Numbered from the stretch's first letter, positions 1-9,697 are shown. The stretch: DNA of 64,000 nt from Sphingomonas insulae (GCF_010450875.1 NZ_CP048422.1:675001-739000); one strand, 5' to 3'. The notes: a model not told the origin generated them from the sequence alone. Program-made: numbers and translations.

Positions 1-3000
1 ATATCGCGCTTCGTGGAAGCGGAGGGCGGCGTGATGAAGCGGGTCGACTTCCAGCTGCGGCCGACCGGCAAGGCTGCCGCCGCCATCGACGCGCTGCCGA
101 TCGCGGTCGCCGACGATGCCGCGGCCGCTGGCAACCGCGAATGGCTGGGCGGACAGGCGGCCGGCATCGACTGGCTGTTCCCGCAGGTCGATCACAATCC
201 CCGCGCGCCGGTGCTGCGCGTCGCGATCAAACATGCGCCCGATCAGCGTGTCGCCTTGACCGTCAACGGTCGCGGCACCGATCCGCTCGCCTTCGACGGC
301 GCGGACACCGCCGGCGCGGTCGCGGTGTCGAAGTGGAACGGCCTGCCGCTACAGCCGGGCGACAACCGTCTGGTCGCGCGCATCCTCGCCGGCGACGGCC
401 ACGTCGTCCAGACGCTGGAGCGTGTCGTCCACTATAGCGGCGTCGGCGTCAGGGCGATCGTCGATCCAGGCAAGAGCCGCCTCAAGGCGGACGGCCTCAA
501 CCGGCCGCTGATCGCGGTGCGCGTCACCGACAAGGACGGTCGTCCGGTCCGTGCCGGCACGCTGGTGCCGTTCCGCATCGACCAGCCCTATCAGGCGGCG
601 ATCGAAGCCGATCTGCAACAGGGTCGCCAGCTCGCCGGACGCGAGCGCGCCGCCACCACCGCACGTGTCGTCGGCGACGACGGTTATGCCTTCATCGCGC
701 TGCAACCGACGACGCAGGCGGGCGCCGTCCATGCCGTCGTCAGCCTGACCGACGACAAGCAGGTCCGGACCAGCGAGATCCGCGCCTGGCTGGACGCCGC
801 ACAGCAGGACTGGATGGTCGTCGGCTTCGGTGCGGGCAGCATCGGCTACGACATGCTCAGCAAGCATGGCCGTTCGTTGCCCAGGGCAGAGCGCAATGCG
901 GTCGTCACCGACGGTCAGCTCGCTTTCTATGCCAAGGGGCGCATCAAGGGATCGTGGTTGATGACGATCGCCTATGACAGCGATCGCGCGTACGATCCGA
1001 CCCGCGGCCTGCTCGGCACGATCGATCCCGATCGCTATTACACGGTGTATGGCGATGGCAGCATGCAGGGGTATGACGCCGCGACCCGTCGCAAGCTGTA
1101 CCTGCGGCTGGAGCGCCGCGAATTCTACGCCCTGTTCGGCGACTTCGAGACCGGCTTCACCGACACCCAGCTGACCCGCTACAGCCGGACCCTCAACGGC
1201 GTGAAGGCCGCCTATGAAGGGCGCAGGCTGTCGGTACAGGGCTTCGCCGCGAAGACCGACACGCTGTATTCGCGCGACGAGATCCAGGGCAACGGCCTGT
1301 CCGGACCCTATCGGTTGCGCGCGCGCGGCATCGTACCGAACAGCGACAAGCTGCGGATCGAGGTGCGCGACCGCTTCCGGTCCGAAGTGATCGTGTCGAC
1401 GACGCAGCTGACCCGCCACATCGATTACGACATCGACATCGGCCTCGGCACGGTACGCTTCCGCAACCCGGTGCTGAGCCGCGACGCCAGCCTCAATCCC
1501 ATCTTCATCGTCGCCGACTACGAGGTGGAGGGCGGCAAGACCGAACAGCTCGCCGCCGCCGCGCGCGTCGCCGCCAAGCTCGGCCGGGTGACCGTCGGCG
1601 CCAGCGTCATCCGCGACGAAACCGCAGGCAATGCGACGGTGGCGGGCGCCGACGTCAAGGCGCGCTTCGGCACCGCGACCGAGGTCCGCGGCGAATTCGC
1701 CACCGGTGGCAAGCGTGGCCTGGGTCGCGACATCGCCTTCCTGGCCGAAGCGGAGCATCATGGCGGCGGCCTCGACCTGCTCGGCTACGTCCGTCAGCAG
1801 GACGGTGGATTCGGCGTCGGGCAGCAGAATCTGGTCGAGGCGGCGACGCGCAAGATCGGCATCGACGGCCGCGTCGCGCTGACCGACCGGCTGAGCGTCA
1901 CCAGCACCGTCTGGCATCAGGATATGCTCGCCAGCCCGGCGACGCGCACGGCGGGCGAGGCGCGGCTGGAATACCGCCGTGCGGCCGGCACGGTCTTCGT
2001 CGGCGGCCAGTTCGCCAGCGACCGCGGGCTGGACGGGGGCGCCCGTGATTCGCGGCTGTTGACCCTTGGCGGCACGCAGTCGCTGTTCGCGGGCAAGCTG
2101 ACGCTCGCCGCGCAGACGCAGTTCGCACCCGGCGGGGACAAGGCGTCGGTCGATTTCCCGGCCCGGCACCAGCTGACCGCGGCATGGCGGATCAAGCCGG
2201 GCCTGCGCCTGCTCACCGGCTACGAGATTGCGAACGGCAAGGATTATACCGCGCACACCGCACAGGTCGGCTTCGACGTCGCGCCCTGGACCGGTGCCAA
2301 GCTGATGAGCACGCTCAACCAGCAGGCGATCGGCGAGAACGGTGGCCGCACCTACGCGCAATATGGCCTCAGCCAGTCGTTGCCGCTCGGCAAGCGCTGG
2401 TCGGTCGATGCGACGCTGGACGCGACCAGCACGGTACGCGGGCGCGTGCCTGCCGGCGCGGTCATCAACGCCTTTCAGCCGGTCGCCTCCGGCGGGGTGA
2501 TCGATGGCAACGGCGGCGTCGGCGACCGCGACTTCACCGCCGCGACGCTGGGGGCGACCTATCGCGCACAGCGTTGGTCGTGGACCGGTCGCCTCGAATA
2601 TCGCGACGGCGAGAACGAGGATCGCTTCGGTATCGTCACCAGCCTGTTGCGCACGCTGGGCGAGGGCCGGACGATCGCATCCAACCTGCGCGCCTTCCGC
2701 GTCCGCAACGCGTCCGGTGCGGTGGCGACGCAGGCGAGCGCCGACCTCGCGCTCGCATGGCGGCCGCTCGACAGCCGCTGGTCACTGCTCGAACGGCTCG
2801 AATTCCGCCACGACAGCGCCGATGGCAGCTTCGATGACGGCAACGTGCTCGGCGTGCCGGCCTATGGCGGGGGCGATCAGGTGACCTCGCGCGTCGTCAA
2901 CAATCTGGCGATCAACTATCGCAGTGGTCCCGAAGGGCTCGGCCACGGTTTCGAAGCCACGCTCTATTACGGCGCCAAGTACGTTGCCGGTCGCTATGCC

Positions 3001-3318
3001 GATGACGTCTACGACGGGTTCATCGACGTCGTCGGGTTCGACCTGCGCCAGGACCTCGGCACCCGCTTCGACATCGGCGTCGCCGGATCGGTGCAGCACG
3101 CCTGGGACCGCGGCGTGTGGTCGTGGAGCGGCGGGCCGTCGGCCGGCGTGTCGCCCGCCCCCAATCTGTGGATCAGCGCCGGCTACAACATCGCCGGCTA
3201 TCGCGATCGGGATTTCGAGGCGGATCGCTACACCCGCCAGGGACCGTATGTGACGATGCGCCTGAAATTCGACCAGCTTTCCCTCGGCGGCGCGACCCGT
3301 GCCTTGTTCGGACGATGA
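1..3318 (+). CDS. Large outer-membrane beta-barrel surface protein (5' end outside window)
   Basis: The reading frame is open at base 1 with no stop upstream, so the N-terminus lies outside the window; about 1100 residues are visible. Roughly the first 260 visible residues look like Ig-like surface-protein domains. They are followed by a stretch with the pattern GD-F-T-L-Y-R-L-GVKA-YEG and then GNGLSGPYRLR, VRDR and DYDIDIGLGTVRF, which is seen in very large bacterial cell-surface proteins with SprA-like or DUF11-type architecture. The C-terminal half alternates short polar and aromatic strands and ends in a barrel-like segment with several Tyr, Arg and Phe residues (PYVTMRLKF, then RALFGR). 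I infer an outer-membrane barrel with an exposed or periplasmic N-terminal region. The substrate or ligand is unknown. The next small ORF overlaps its stop codon, suggesting one transcript. Confidence 0.6.
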   Translation: MSRFVEAEGGVMKRVDFQLRPTGKAAAAIDALPIAVADDAAAAGNREWLGGQAAGIDWLFPQVDHNPRAPVLRVAIKHAPDQRVALTVNGRGTDPLAFDGADTAGAVAVSKWNGLPLQPGDNRLVARILAGDGHVVQTLERVVHYSGVGVRAIVDPGKSRLKADGLNRPLIAVRVTDKDGRPVRAGTLVPFRIDQPYQAAIEADLQQGRQLAGRERAATTARVVGDDGYAFIALQPTTQAGAVHAVVSLTDDKQVRTSEIRAWLDAAQQDWMVVGFGAGSIGYDMLSKHGRSLPRAERNAVVTDGQLAFYAKGRIKGSWLMTIAYDSDRAYDPTRGLLGTIDPDRYYTVYGDGSMQGYDAATRRKLYLRLERREFYALFGDFETGFTDTQLTRYSRTLNGVKAAYEGRRLSVQGFAAKTDTLYSRDEIQGNGLSGPYRLRARGIVPNSDKLRIEVRDRFRSEVIVSTTQLTRHIDYDIDIGLGTVRFRNPVLSRDASLNPIFIVADYEVEGGKTEQLAAAARVAAKLGRVTVGASVIRDETAGNATVAGADVKARFGTATEVRGEFATGGKRGLGRDIAFLAEAEHHGGGLDLLGYVRQQDGGFGVGQQNLVEAATRKIGIDGRVALTDRLSVTSTVWHQDMLASPATRTAGEARLEYRRAAGTVFVGGQFASDRGLDGGARDSRLLTLGGTQSLFAGKLTLAAQTQFAPGGDKASVDFPARHQLTAAWRIKPGLRLLTGYEIANGKDYTAHTAQVGFDVAPWTGAKLMSTLNQQAIGENGGRTYAQYGLSQSLPLGKRWSVDATLDATSTVRGRVPAGAVINAFQPVASGGVIDGNGGVGDRDFTAATLGATYRAQRWSWTGRLEYRDGENEDRFGIVTSLLRTLGEGRTIASNLRAFRVRNASGAVATQASADLALAWRPLDSRWSLLERLEFRHDSADGSFDDGNVLGVPAYGGGDQVTSRVVNNLAINYRSGPEGLGHGFEATLYYGAKYVAGRYADDVYDGFIDVVGFDLRQDLGTRFDIGVAGSVQHAWDRGVWSWSGGPSAGVSPAPNLWISAGYNIAGYRDRDFEADRYTRQGPYVTMRLKFDQLSLGGATRALFGR

Positions 3319-3551
3319 TTATGCCCTCTTCTCCCGCGCATCCGACCGCAGCGTTGCCGAACCTGGAGCCGCTCGCCCGGCGCTTCGCCGCGATGACGCA
3401 GGACGATGCGGAGGCCGCCATCGACATCCAGGTGGCGAACGCCATCCGCGAATGGCGGATATCCGATGCGACGTTCTGGCAGCGGATCAAGTTCCGATCC
3501 CGCATGATCCGCACCGTGACCGCGCAGCATCCCAGCCCGTCGAAGGCATAG
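3315..3551 (+). CDS. Small hypothetical protein (78 aa)
   Basis: This short ORF starts at an ATG that overlaps the TGA of the upstream barrel gene (ATGA); a second in-frame ATG lies two codons later at 3321. The product is soluble-looking, with an acidic stretch TQDDAEAAIDIQVANAIREW followed by a basic tail. No domain is recognised. It sits 4 bp before the PilZ gene, so the three genes probably form one operon. Translational coupling and the lack of any competing frame support it being real, but the function is unknown. Confidence 0.5.
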   Translation: MIMPSSPAHPTAALPNLEPLARRFAAMTQDDAEAAIDIQVANAIREWRISDATFWQRIKFRSRMIRTVTAQHPSPSKA

Positions 3552-3555
3552 GGCG

Positions 3556-4167
3556 ATGTTCCACGGTCCGATCAAGCCGACCCACGATCCGGTGCCGACG
3601 CATGTCGACCAGCGGCGGGGGACACGGCGCCATACCAGCGTTCTGTTGATCGGCCGGGTGCGGTACGCCGGCGGCGAAAGCGCGTGCCTGGTGCACGACA
3701 TATCCAGCCACGGGCTGATGGCGCGCTTTACCGCGATGCCGATGGTCGGCGACCGGATGCTGATCGCGGTACGCGGCCTGCCGGAGGTCGCGGCGACGGT
3801 CCGTTGGGTCAACGGCTTTCGCGGTGGCGTGGAATTCGAGGTGGCGCAGGACGTCGGCGGCGTGTTCTGCCTGCGCGACGATCGCGGCCATGTCGCGCGT
3901 ACCCCGCGTTTCGCGATGCAGGCGAGCGCGAGCCTGCGGATCGGCGACCTGCGCCTGGCGGTCGATATCCTCGACATTTCGCCCGGTGGCGTGAAATTAC
4001 GCAGCGATGCGCTGGTGCCGGTCGGCCAGGCGGGCAGCGTGCTGTTACCGGAGATAAACGTCGCCGCATTCGGATCGGTATGCTGGACCCGCGACGATCG
4101 CTTCGGTTTCCGCTTCTGCACGCCGCTGCCGCTCGCCAGCCTGTCGCGCGTCCTCGGTTGCGGATGA
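3556..4167 (+). CDS. PilZ-domain protein (putative c-di-GMP receptor)
   Basis: The 203-aa protein has the PilZ signature in its N-terminal half: an Arg-rich RRGTRR segment near residues 20-25 followed by DISSHG near residue 48, matching the RxxxR and D/NxSxxG elements that bind cyclic di-GMP. A second, weaker PilZ-like repeat follows, with DISPGG around residue 140 but no clear RxxxR motif, so this is probably a tandem PilZ with one binding-competent domain. It has no signal peptide or membrane segment. It follows the surface barrel gene and a small ORF, which suggests a link between c-di-GMP and the cell surface; the actual partner is not evident. Confidence 0.8.
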   Translation: MFHGPIKPTHDPVPTHVDQRRGTRRHTSVLLIGRVRYAGGESACLVHDISSHGLMARFTAMPMVGDRMLIAVRGLPEVAATVRWVNGFRGGVEFEVAQDVGGVFCLRDDRGHVARTPRFAMQASASLRIGDLRLAVDILDISPGGVKLRSDALVPVGQAGSVLLPEINVAAFGSVCWTRDDRFGFRFCTPLPLASLSRVLGCG

Positions 4168-4218
4168 GGGGACGCACCCAAAACCATGAGGGTGCCATCG
4201 CCGGTTCTGCATGAAAGG

Positions 4219-4305
4219 TGGTGCGGCCGAGAAGACTCGAACTTCCACGGGCTTTCGCCCACAACGACCTCAACGTTGCGCGTCTACCAATTCCGCCACG
4301 GCCGC
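4219..4305 (-). tRNA. tRNA-Leu (anticodon GAG)
   Basis: Read on the minus strand the sequence begins GCGGCCG and ends CGGCCGCA-CCA, giving a perfect 7-bp acceptor stem with an encoded CCA. The anticodon stem CAACG/CGTTG closes the loop TTGAGGT with anticodon GAG, so it reads CUC and CUU. The long variable arm (TGGGCGAAAGCCCG) is typical of class II leucine tRNAs, and the T arm contains GTTCGAGTC. It lies between convergent flanks of the PilZ gene and the MATE gene. Confidence 0.97.
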
Positions 4306-4438
4306 ACGTGTGAGAACGCCGGGCTGAGCCGGCATCTGGCAGGCGCAGGCCCCTAGCAAAGCGTTTCCCGCTCCGCAACGTCCGTTTTCGCAACGATCGC
4401 GCTTTTCGTCGCCACGCCAAACCGGTAGCGCGCCCGTC

Positions 4439-5806
4439 ATGGCCAGCGCGCATCCTCCTCTGACGACGCGCGCCGAAACGCTGCGGCTGCTCGCGCTCGC
4501 TTGGCCGGTGATGCTGACCAGCCTCAACTGGACGCTGCTGCAGGTCACCGACGTCATGGTCGTCGGCCTGGTATCCACCGAAGAGGTGGCGGCGCTGGCT
4601 GCCAGCCGGGCGCTGGGCTTCGTCGGCATCGTCACCGGCCTTGCGTGGCTGTCGGGCGTGCTGGTCATGGCGGCACGGGCCGACGGGGCGGGCGACCTGC
4701 CGCGCACCGGCGGCGTCCTGCGCGAGGGATTGCTGCTGGGGCTGATCCTGGGGCTGGCGATCGGCGGCATATTCCTGGCCTTCGCCGAACCGTTGCTCGC
4801 ATCGCTCGGCGTCGCCGCCGACCGCGTGGACGAAAGCGCACGCGTCGTGCGCGCCTTTGCCATCGCCTATCCGTTCCAGCTGGTGAACGTCGCGGCTGCC
4901 TTTTTCCTGGAAGGGGTCAGCCGGCCGGGCCGGGTGACGGTGGTCAATCTGGCGGTGCTGCCGATCAACGCATTGCTCGCCTGGGCGCTGTCGGCCGGGC
5001 ATTTCGGCTTGCCGGCCCTGGGCGCGGTGGGGGCGGCGCTGGCGACCAGCATCGCCTCTCTGATCGGCGCGCTGGGCATGGTGTTGAGCGTCGTCACGCT
5101 GCCGCAAGCGCGCGAACGCGGCATCCTTCGCCGCGATCGCGCCGCCTGGCTCGCGGTGCCGCGCGGTGCCTGGACCCTTGCGGTGTTCGGCATGGTGCCG
5201 GCGGTGGCATCGGGCCTAGAACTCGCGGGCTTTTCGGCACTGATCGCTTTGTCGACGCAGCTCGGCGATGCGGCGGCGCATGGATTCCAGATCGTCTTTT
5301 CCGCGCACAACGTCACCTTTGGGGTGGCGCTCGGGCTGGGATCGGCGGCGGGCGTGCGGGCCGGCAATGCGGTGGGCGAGGGACAGCCGGCGGCGGCGGT
5401 GCGGCGCACGCTGATCGCCGTGGGGCTGTCGACGGCGGCGCTCGGCATCGGTGCCGGGCTGCTCGCGCTGGGGGCGGCCGATATCGTCGCGCTCTTCCCG
5501 GCGACGGCGGAAGTGCACCGGATCGCCGCGTCGATGCTGCCGCGCTGGGCGCCGTTCGTCGTGTTCGACGGAATCCAGGTCGTGCTGGTCTATGCTTTAC
5601 GCAGCCTGGGCGACCAGGTGGTGGCGGGCGTCAACAGCATCCTCGCCTATTTCGTCGTCACCGGTGGCATCGGCTGGTGGCTGGTCCACGCCGGCATCGG
5701 CCCGACCGCGCTCGTCTGGGCATCCGGCGCCGGCATGCTCGCCGCCGCGATCCTGCATGGCGCGCGATTCGCGCAGATCAGTTCGCGTCTTCTCCGGCGA
5801 AGCTGA
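4439..5806 (+). CDS. MATE-family multidrug/toxin efflux transporter
   Basis: The 455-aa protein has the two six-helix halves expected of the MATE family. It begins with the conserved region ALAWPVMLTSLNWTLLQVTDVMVVG and repeats a similar pattern in the second half (PAVASGLELAGFSALIALST). MATE proteins are inner-membrane Na+- or H+-coupled exporters of cationic compounds. The substrate here cannot be told. Its 3' end overlaps the convergent zinc-ribbon gene by about 29 bp. The start at 4439 gives the usual family length. Confidence 0.85.
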   Translation: MASAHPPLTTRAETLRLLALAWPVMLTSLNWTLLQVTDVMVVGLVSTEEVAALAASRALGFVGIVTGLAWLSGVLVMAARADGAGDLPRTGGVLREGLLLGLILGLAIGGIFLAFAEPLLASLGVAADRVDESARVVRAFAIAYPFQLVNVAAAFFLEGVSRPGRVTVVNLAVLPINALLAWALSAGHFGLPALGAVGAALATSIASLIGALGMVLSVVTLPQARERGILRRDRAAWLAVPRGAWTLAVFGMVPAVASGLELAGFSALIALSTQLGDAAAHGFQIVFSAHNVTFGVALGLGSAAGVRAGNAVGEGQPAAAVRRTLIAVGLSTAALGIGAGLLALGAADIVALFPATAEVHRIAASMLPRWAPFVVFDGIQVVLVYALRSLGDQVVAGVNSILAYFVVTGGIGWWLVHAGIGPTALVWASGAGMLAAAILHGARFAQISSRLLRRS

Positions 5807-6536
5807 GCTCCAGCCGCTTCGAATTCGACGGCACGTCGAGCTTCGCCGAATTGAAGTCGATCGATCCGCCGGGGTTCAGCGTGCGCTGCTGCGGCGTGAT
5901 CGTCCAGCTGTAGACGATGCGCCCCTGCGCATCGCGCAGCTCGGCGCGGATATCCGGCACGCGCTGGCGCTCGCCCGACGGATTGGTGACGCGGCCGCTC
6001 ACCGCGAACAGTTCGGACCCGTTCTCCAGCTCGCGCCGCTCGATCGGATTGTCCTTCAGCCGCAGCGGCGATTCCTCCGCGCCCACCGGCAGGCCGATCT
6101 GGGCGAGCAGGCCGGGCGCGCCGAGGAACAGGATCGCACCGACGCCCGCGATCATCAGCAGTCCGGCGACGATCGCGATCACCGTCCAGCGCCGCGACGT
6201 ATTGCGCCGCGTGCGGAATGGCGGGCGGTGGGCGAAGGCGTCGAACCCGGCCGCAGGCGGTACGATCACCGGTTCGGGCAGGGGCATCGTGCGGGCGGCG
6301 GGAATCGCGGCGGGTTCTAGGAACGGCGGCACGCCGCCATCCTCGCCCTCGTCGTCGCCCGCATCGTCGATCGCCTGCGCCGGTTGCAGCGGCAGCGGCG
6401 GTTCCGGTTCGGGAACCGGCGGCTCCTGAAACCAGCTATGCCGGCAATTGGCGCAACGGACGGTGCGTCCTTCGGCCCCGATCGCGCTATCGGGCACCAG
6501 GTAGCGGGTGCTGCATTCGGGGCATTCGAGGATCAT
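5778..6536 (-). CDS. MJ0042-type zinc-ribbon membrane protein with DUF3426-like C-terminus
   Basis: The N-terminus carries a zinc ribbon with paired cysteines CPEC and CANC about 22 residues apart. An acidic, proline-rich linker follows, then one membrane helix (VIAIVAGLLMIAGVGAILFL), then a C-terminal domain (about 95 residues) that fits the DUF3426 family seen fused to MJ0042 ribbons in Alphaproteobacteria. I chose the ATG at 6536; a TTG two codons upstream (6542) would add two residues. It is divergent from ftsEX and overlaps the MATE gene at its 3' end. The role is unknown; related proteins are often encoded next to ftsEX. Confidence 0.75.
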   Translation of the reverse strand: MILECPECSTRYLVPDSAIGAEGRTVRCANCRHSWFQEPPVPEPEPPLPLQPAQAIDDAGDDEGEDGGVPPFLEPAAIPAARTMPLPEPVIVPPAAGFDAFAHRPPFRTRRNTSRRWTVIAIVAGLLMIAGVGAILFLGAPGLLAQIGLPVGAEESPLRLKDNPIERRELENGSELFAVSGRVTNPSGERQRVPDIRAELRDAQGRIVYSWTITPQQRTLNPGGSIDFNSAKLDVPSNSKRLELSFAGEDAN

Positions 6537-6706
6537 GCGCAACGCTTCACGGACGGGTCACGGAACGATGACCGCAACACGGGCGATTCTAAGCACGTGA
6601 GCCGCCATGCTGGCAAGCTTGAAGCCGCGCCCCGCCCATGCGAAGGCTGTCGCGAAGGCTTGGGGCCGGCCCCAGGCTTCCTGATGGAGCGGTCGCGGCC
6701 AGGCAC

Positions 6707-8326
6707 ATGGCAAATATCGTGCAGTTCGAAAATGTTGGGCTGCGATACGGCACCGGCCAGGAAACCCTGTCGGACATCAGCTTCACGCTGGGCAGCGGCG
6801 CCTTTTATTTCCTCACCGGTGCGAGCGGCGCGGGCAAGACCTCGCTGCTGAAGCTGCTGTACCTCGCGCAGCGGCCCAGCCGCGGCATCATCCGGCTGTT
6901 CGGCGAGGATGCGGTGACGATGCCGCGCAGCCGGCTACCCGGTTTTCGCCGCCGTATCGGCGTGGTCTTCCAAGACTTCCGGCTGGTGCCGCATCTGTCC
7001 GCCTGGGACAATATCGCGCTGCCGCTGCGCGTCGCCGGCATGCCGGAAGAGGATATCGAGCAGCCGGTGCGCGAGATGCTCGCCTGGGTCGGTCTGGGGG
7101 AGCGCGCCGCCGCGCGTCCGGCGACGCTGTCGGGCGGAGAGCAGCAGCGTGTCGCCATCGCGCGTGCGGTGATCGGCCGGCCGGAAGTGCTGGTCGCGGA
7201 CGAACCGACCGGCAACGTCGACCCGGACATGGCCGATCGCCTGATCCATTTGTTCGAATCGCTGAACAAGCTCGGCACGACCGTCGTCGTCGCGACGCAC
7301 GACCTGCAACTGCTCAGCCGGGTGCAGGGCGCGCAGATGATGCGTCTGGACAAGGGGCGGCTGCACGACCCGACCGGATCGCTGCGCTATCCGCCACCGC
7401 CCCGGGGCAGGCATGACGGCAGGCATGACGGTGGGCTCGACCGGCACGGTGGCAGCGTGAGCGGGGCGGACCGGCGCGTCCTCGACGAAGCGGGCGGGCT
7501 GCGCGCGATGACCTGGGTCATGGCGATCATGCTGTTCCTGACCATCCTCGCCGCCGCGCTCGGCCTTGGCACGCGCCAGTCCGCCCGGGCGCTGGAACGG
7601 CAACTCGCCGGCCGCCTGACCGTGCAGGTCGTGGAGGGCAGCCCGGTCGTGCGCGATGCCCTGGCGGCGCGGACTCTGGCGGTCCTGCGCGCGCTGCCGG
7701 ACGTCCGGCGTGCGACCGCCGTCGATCGCGCCGAACTGGCCCGCCTGCTCGAACCCTGGCTGGGCAGCGCCGGCGCCGACACCGACCTGCCGGTGCCGGC
7801 CATGATCGACGTCGACCTCGCCAGCGGTGCCGATCCCGACCGCATCGTCGCCGCGGTAAGGCGGATCGGCCCGGCCAGCCGGGTCGATCGCCACCAGCGC
7901 TGGATGTCCCCGGTCAGCGGCTTTCTGGACACGCTGACCTGGCTGGCCCTCGGCCTCGTCGTGCTGATGCTCACCGCCACCGCCGCGGTCGTGGTGCTCG
8001 CCGCGCGCGCCGGGCTGGAAACGCATCGGGCGACGATCGAGGTGATGCATATGCTCGGGTCGACCGACGTACAGGTCGCCCGGCTGTTCCAGCGGCGGAT
8101 CGCGCTGGATGCGGCGATCGGCGGCGCGGCCGGCAGCGCCGCGGCATTGGCGATGCTGGTGTTCCTGGGGACGCGGCTGGCGGCGCTGGGATCGGAATTG
8201 CTCGGCGGCATCACGCTCGGCGCGGGCGACTGGGCGGTGCTGGTGCTGTTGCCGGTCGCCTTCGTCGTCCTGGCGATGGCGGCGGCACGGATGACCATCG
8301 TCGGCGCGCTGAGGCAGTCGCTGTGA
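6707..8326 (+). CDS. ftsEX: FtsE-FtsX in one reading frame (cell-division ABC ATPase fused to its permease)
   Basis: Residues 1 to about 230 are a complete FtsE ATPase: Walker [10 protein letters not shown] (38-46), signature LSGGEQQR (141-148), Walker B VLVADEP and an H-loop His in ATHD. Without any stop codon the frame runs through a His/Gly/Asp-rich linker into FtsX, which has a first helix at about 268-286, an extracytoplasmic domain and three C-terminal helices. FtsE and FtsX are normally separate proteins that regulate septal peptidoglycan hydrolases. An internal GTG at 7457 (residue 251) could still start FtsX separately. In another frame the sequence would end with TGA overlapping that GTG, so a small indel may have joined two genes. 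The ATG at 6707 is chosen because homology starts there. Confidence 0.85.
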   Translation: MANIVQFENVGLRYGTGQETLSDISFTLGSGAFYFLTGASGAGKTSLLKLLYLAQRPSRGIIRLFGEDAVTMPRSRLPGFRRRIGVVFQDFRLVPHLSAWDNIALPLRVAGMPEEDIEQPVREMLAWVGLGERAAARPATLSGGEQQRVAIARAVIGRPEVLVADEPTGNVDPDMADRLIHLFESLNKLGTTVVVATHDLQLLSRVQGAQMMRLDKGRLHDPTGSLRYPPPPRGRHDGRHDGGLDRHGGSVSGADRRVLDEAGGLRAMTWVMAIMLFLTILAAALGLGTRQSARALERQLAGRLTVQVVEGSPVVRDALAARTLAVLRALPDVRRATAVDRAELARLLEPWLGSAGADTDLPVPAMIDVDLASGADPDRIVAAVRRIGPASRVDRHQRWMSPVSGFLDTLTWLALGLVVLMLTATAAVVVLAARAGLETHRATIEVMHMLGSTDVQVARLFQRRIALDAAIGGAAGSAAALAMLVFLGTRLAALGSELLGGITLGAGDWAVLVLLPVAFVVLAMAAARMTIVGALRQSL

Positions 8327-8859
8327 TCGTCCGGCTGATGGGTCTCGTCGCGCTCGCCTGGAGCCTCGGCTTCGCGGTGTTCATGCTGCTGTTGCCCAAG
8401 CCGCTGGAGGGGAACACCACCGATGCGATCGTCGTGCCGACCGGCGGGGCGGGGCGCATCGATCGCGGCATCGCGTTGTTGCAAGCGCGGCAGGCGCGGC
8501 GGATGCTCGTCACCGGGGTTGCCCCCGGGGTACGGCCGATCGATCTGGCGCGCGAATATCGCACGCCTCCGGCGCTGTTCGCCTGCTGCATCGATCTTGG
8601 CGCGGATGCGGTGGACACGCGTTCGAACGGAGAGGAGACCGCCGCCTGGGTGAAGACCCATGGCTACCGGACGGTGCGGCTCGTGACGTCCGACTGGCAC
8701 GTGCCGCGCGCGCGTATGGAATTGAGCGCTGCGATGGGGCCGGGCGTGCGCGTGCTGGGCGATGGCGTCCCGAGCCAGCCGCGGCTCGGCACCCTCGTCA
8801 ACGAATATAACAAACTGATCCTGCGGCGCGCGGCGCTGTGGCTGGGAGTAGGCGCTTGA
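8323..8859 (+). CDS. YdcF/SanA-like DUF218 protein
   Basis: The 178-aa protein has an N-terminal membrane helix and then the DUF218 core: DAIVVPTGG, a stretch with RRMLVTG, SNGEETAAW and LVTSDWHVPRA. Such proteins are membrane-anchored and linked to envelope homeostasis in enterobacteria, but the biochemical activity is not settled. It starts at a GTG that overlaps the stop of ftsX (GTGA), and its own stop overlaps the TTG start of the acyltransferase gene, so ftsEX, this gene and plsC look co-translated. Confidence 0.8.
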   Translation: MIVRLMGLVALAWSLGFAVFMLLLPKPLEGNTTDAIVVPTGGAGRIDRGIALLQARQARRMLVTGVAPGVRPIDLAREYRTPPALFACCIDLGADAVDTRSNGEETAAWVKTHGYRTVRLVTSDWHVPRARMELSAAMGPGVRVLGDGVPSQPRLGTLVNEYNKLILRRAALWLGVGA

Positions 8860-9539
8860 ACCGGTTGCGGACCCTCCTGTTCTCCATTCTGTTCTATGGC
8901 CTGTCGGTGCCGATCGTGCTGTCCGTGCCGATCTCCGCATTGTTCGGGCGCGCCGCGGTCATCCGCCACGCGCATGTCTGGGCGCTGATGCACCGGCTGC
9001 TGTACCGCACCGTCATGGGCATCCGCGTGGTGGTGGAGGGGCAGGTGCCGGCCGGCGCATTGTTCTTCGCCGCCAAGCATCAGGCGATGTTCGAAACGCT
9101 GGAACTGCAACTGGTGCTCGGTGGACCGGCGATGGTCATCAAGCGCGAACTCAGCAAGCTCCCGTTCTGGGGCTGGGCGGCGATGCGATATGGCGGCATC
9201 GTCGCCGATCGCGAGGCATCGGCCGGCGCGCTGCGATCGATGATGCGCGACGCCAAGGCGCTGAAAGCGGAAGGGCGCTCTATCCTGATCTATCCCGAAG
9301 GCACCCGGGTGTCGCCGGGTGAGCGGCCGCCGCTGCAATCGGGTTTCGCCGGCCTGTATCGCGCGCTCGGGCTGCCGGTGGTGCCGATCGCGCTGGATAC
9401 CGGAATGGTGTGGCCCAAGCGGGGCGCCAAGCGCCCCGGCGTGGTGACGATCCGCCTGGGCGAGGTGATCCCGGCGGGCCTGCCGCGCGCCGAGATCGAA
9501 GAGCGCGTGCATGCCGCGATCAACGTGCTGGATCGCTAG
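8856..9539 (+). CDS. plsC: 1-acyl-sn-glycerol-3-phosphate acyltransferase (PlsC-like)
   Basis: This is an acyltransferase of the PlsC/LPLAT family, which adds the second acyl chain in phosphatidic acid synthesis at the inner membrane. The catalytic block is KHQAMFET, in which H-x4-E replaces the common H-x4-D, and the substrate-binding block is YPEGTR. An N-terminal hydrophobic segment anchors it. I chose the TTG at 8856 because GGGAG lies about 7 bases upstream and it overlaps the previous stop; a GTG at 8838 is also in frame. Product length is 227 aa, normal for the family. Confidence 0.85.
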   Translation: MNRLRTLLFSILFYGLSVPIVLSVPISALFGRAAVIRHAHVWALMHRLLYRTVMGIRVVVEGQVPAGALFFAAKHQAMFETLELQLVLGGPAMVIKRELSKLPFWGWAAMRYGGIVADREASAGALRSMMRDAKALKAEGRSILIYPEGTRVSPGERPPLQSGFAGLYRALGLPVVPIALDTGMVWPKRGAKRPGVVTIRLGEVIPAGLPRAEIEERVHAAINVLDR

Positions 9540-9697
9540 CGGGATCGCTCGCGCCAACACGCTCGTAACAGGGGGCCTCGCACGAGGGCCGGGGCGGAGG
9601 GGAAGGCCTCGCGCCGCCACGCGCGTCGCCCTCATCCGCCTCGTCGGGCCGTGAGGGCTGGTGCGCGAGACAGGGTGCCAGCGCGTCGACGTGAACC
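9540..9697. other. Intergenic gap between convergent plsC and tyrC
   Basis: No gene, tRNA or clear terminator hairpin with a T-run is visible in this 158-bp gap between convergent genes. Confidence 0.6.

Noticed and set aside
349..2361. Long minus-strand ORF of 670 aa opposite the barrel gene
   Set aside because: It mirrors the coding frame of a real plus-strand gene, has a repetitive low-complexity composition and no domain; high GC makes long antisense frames common.
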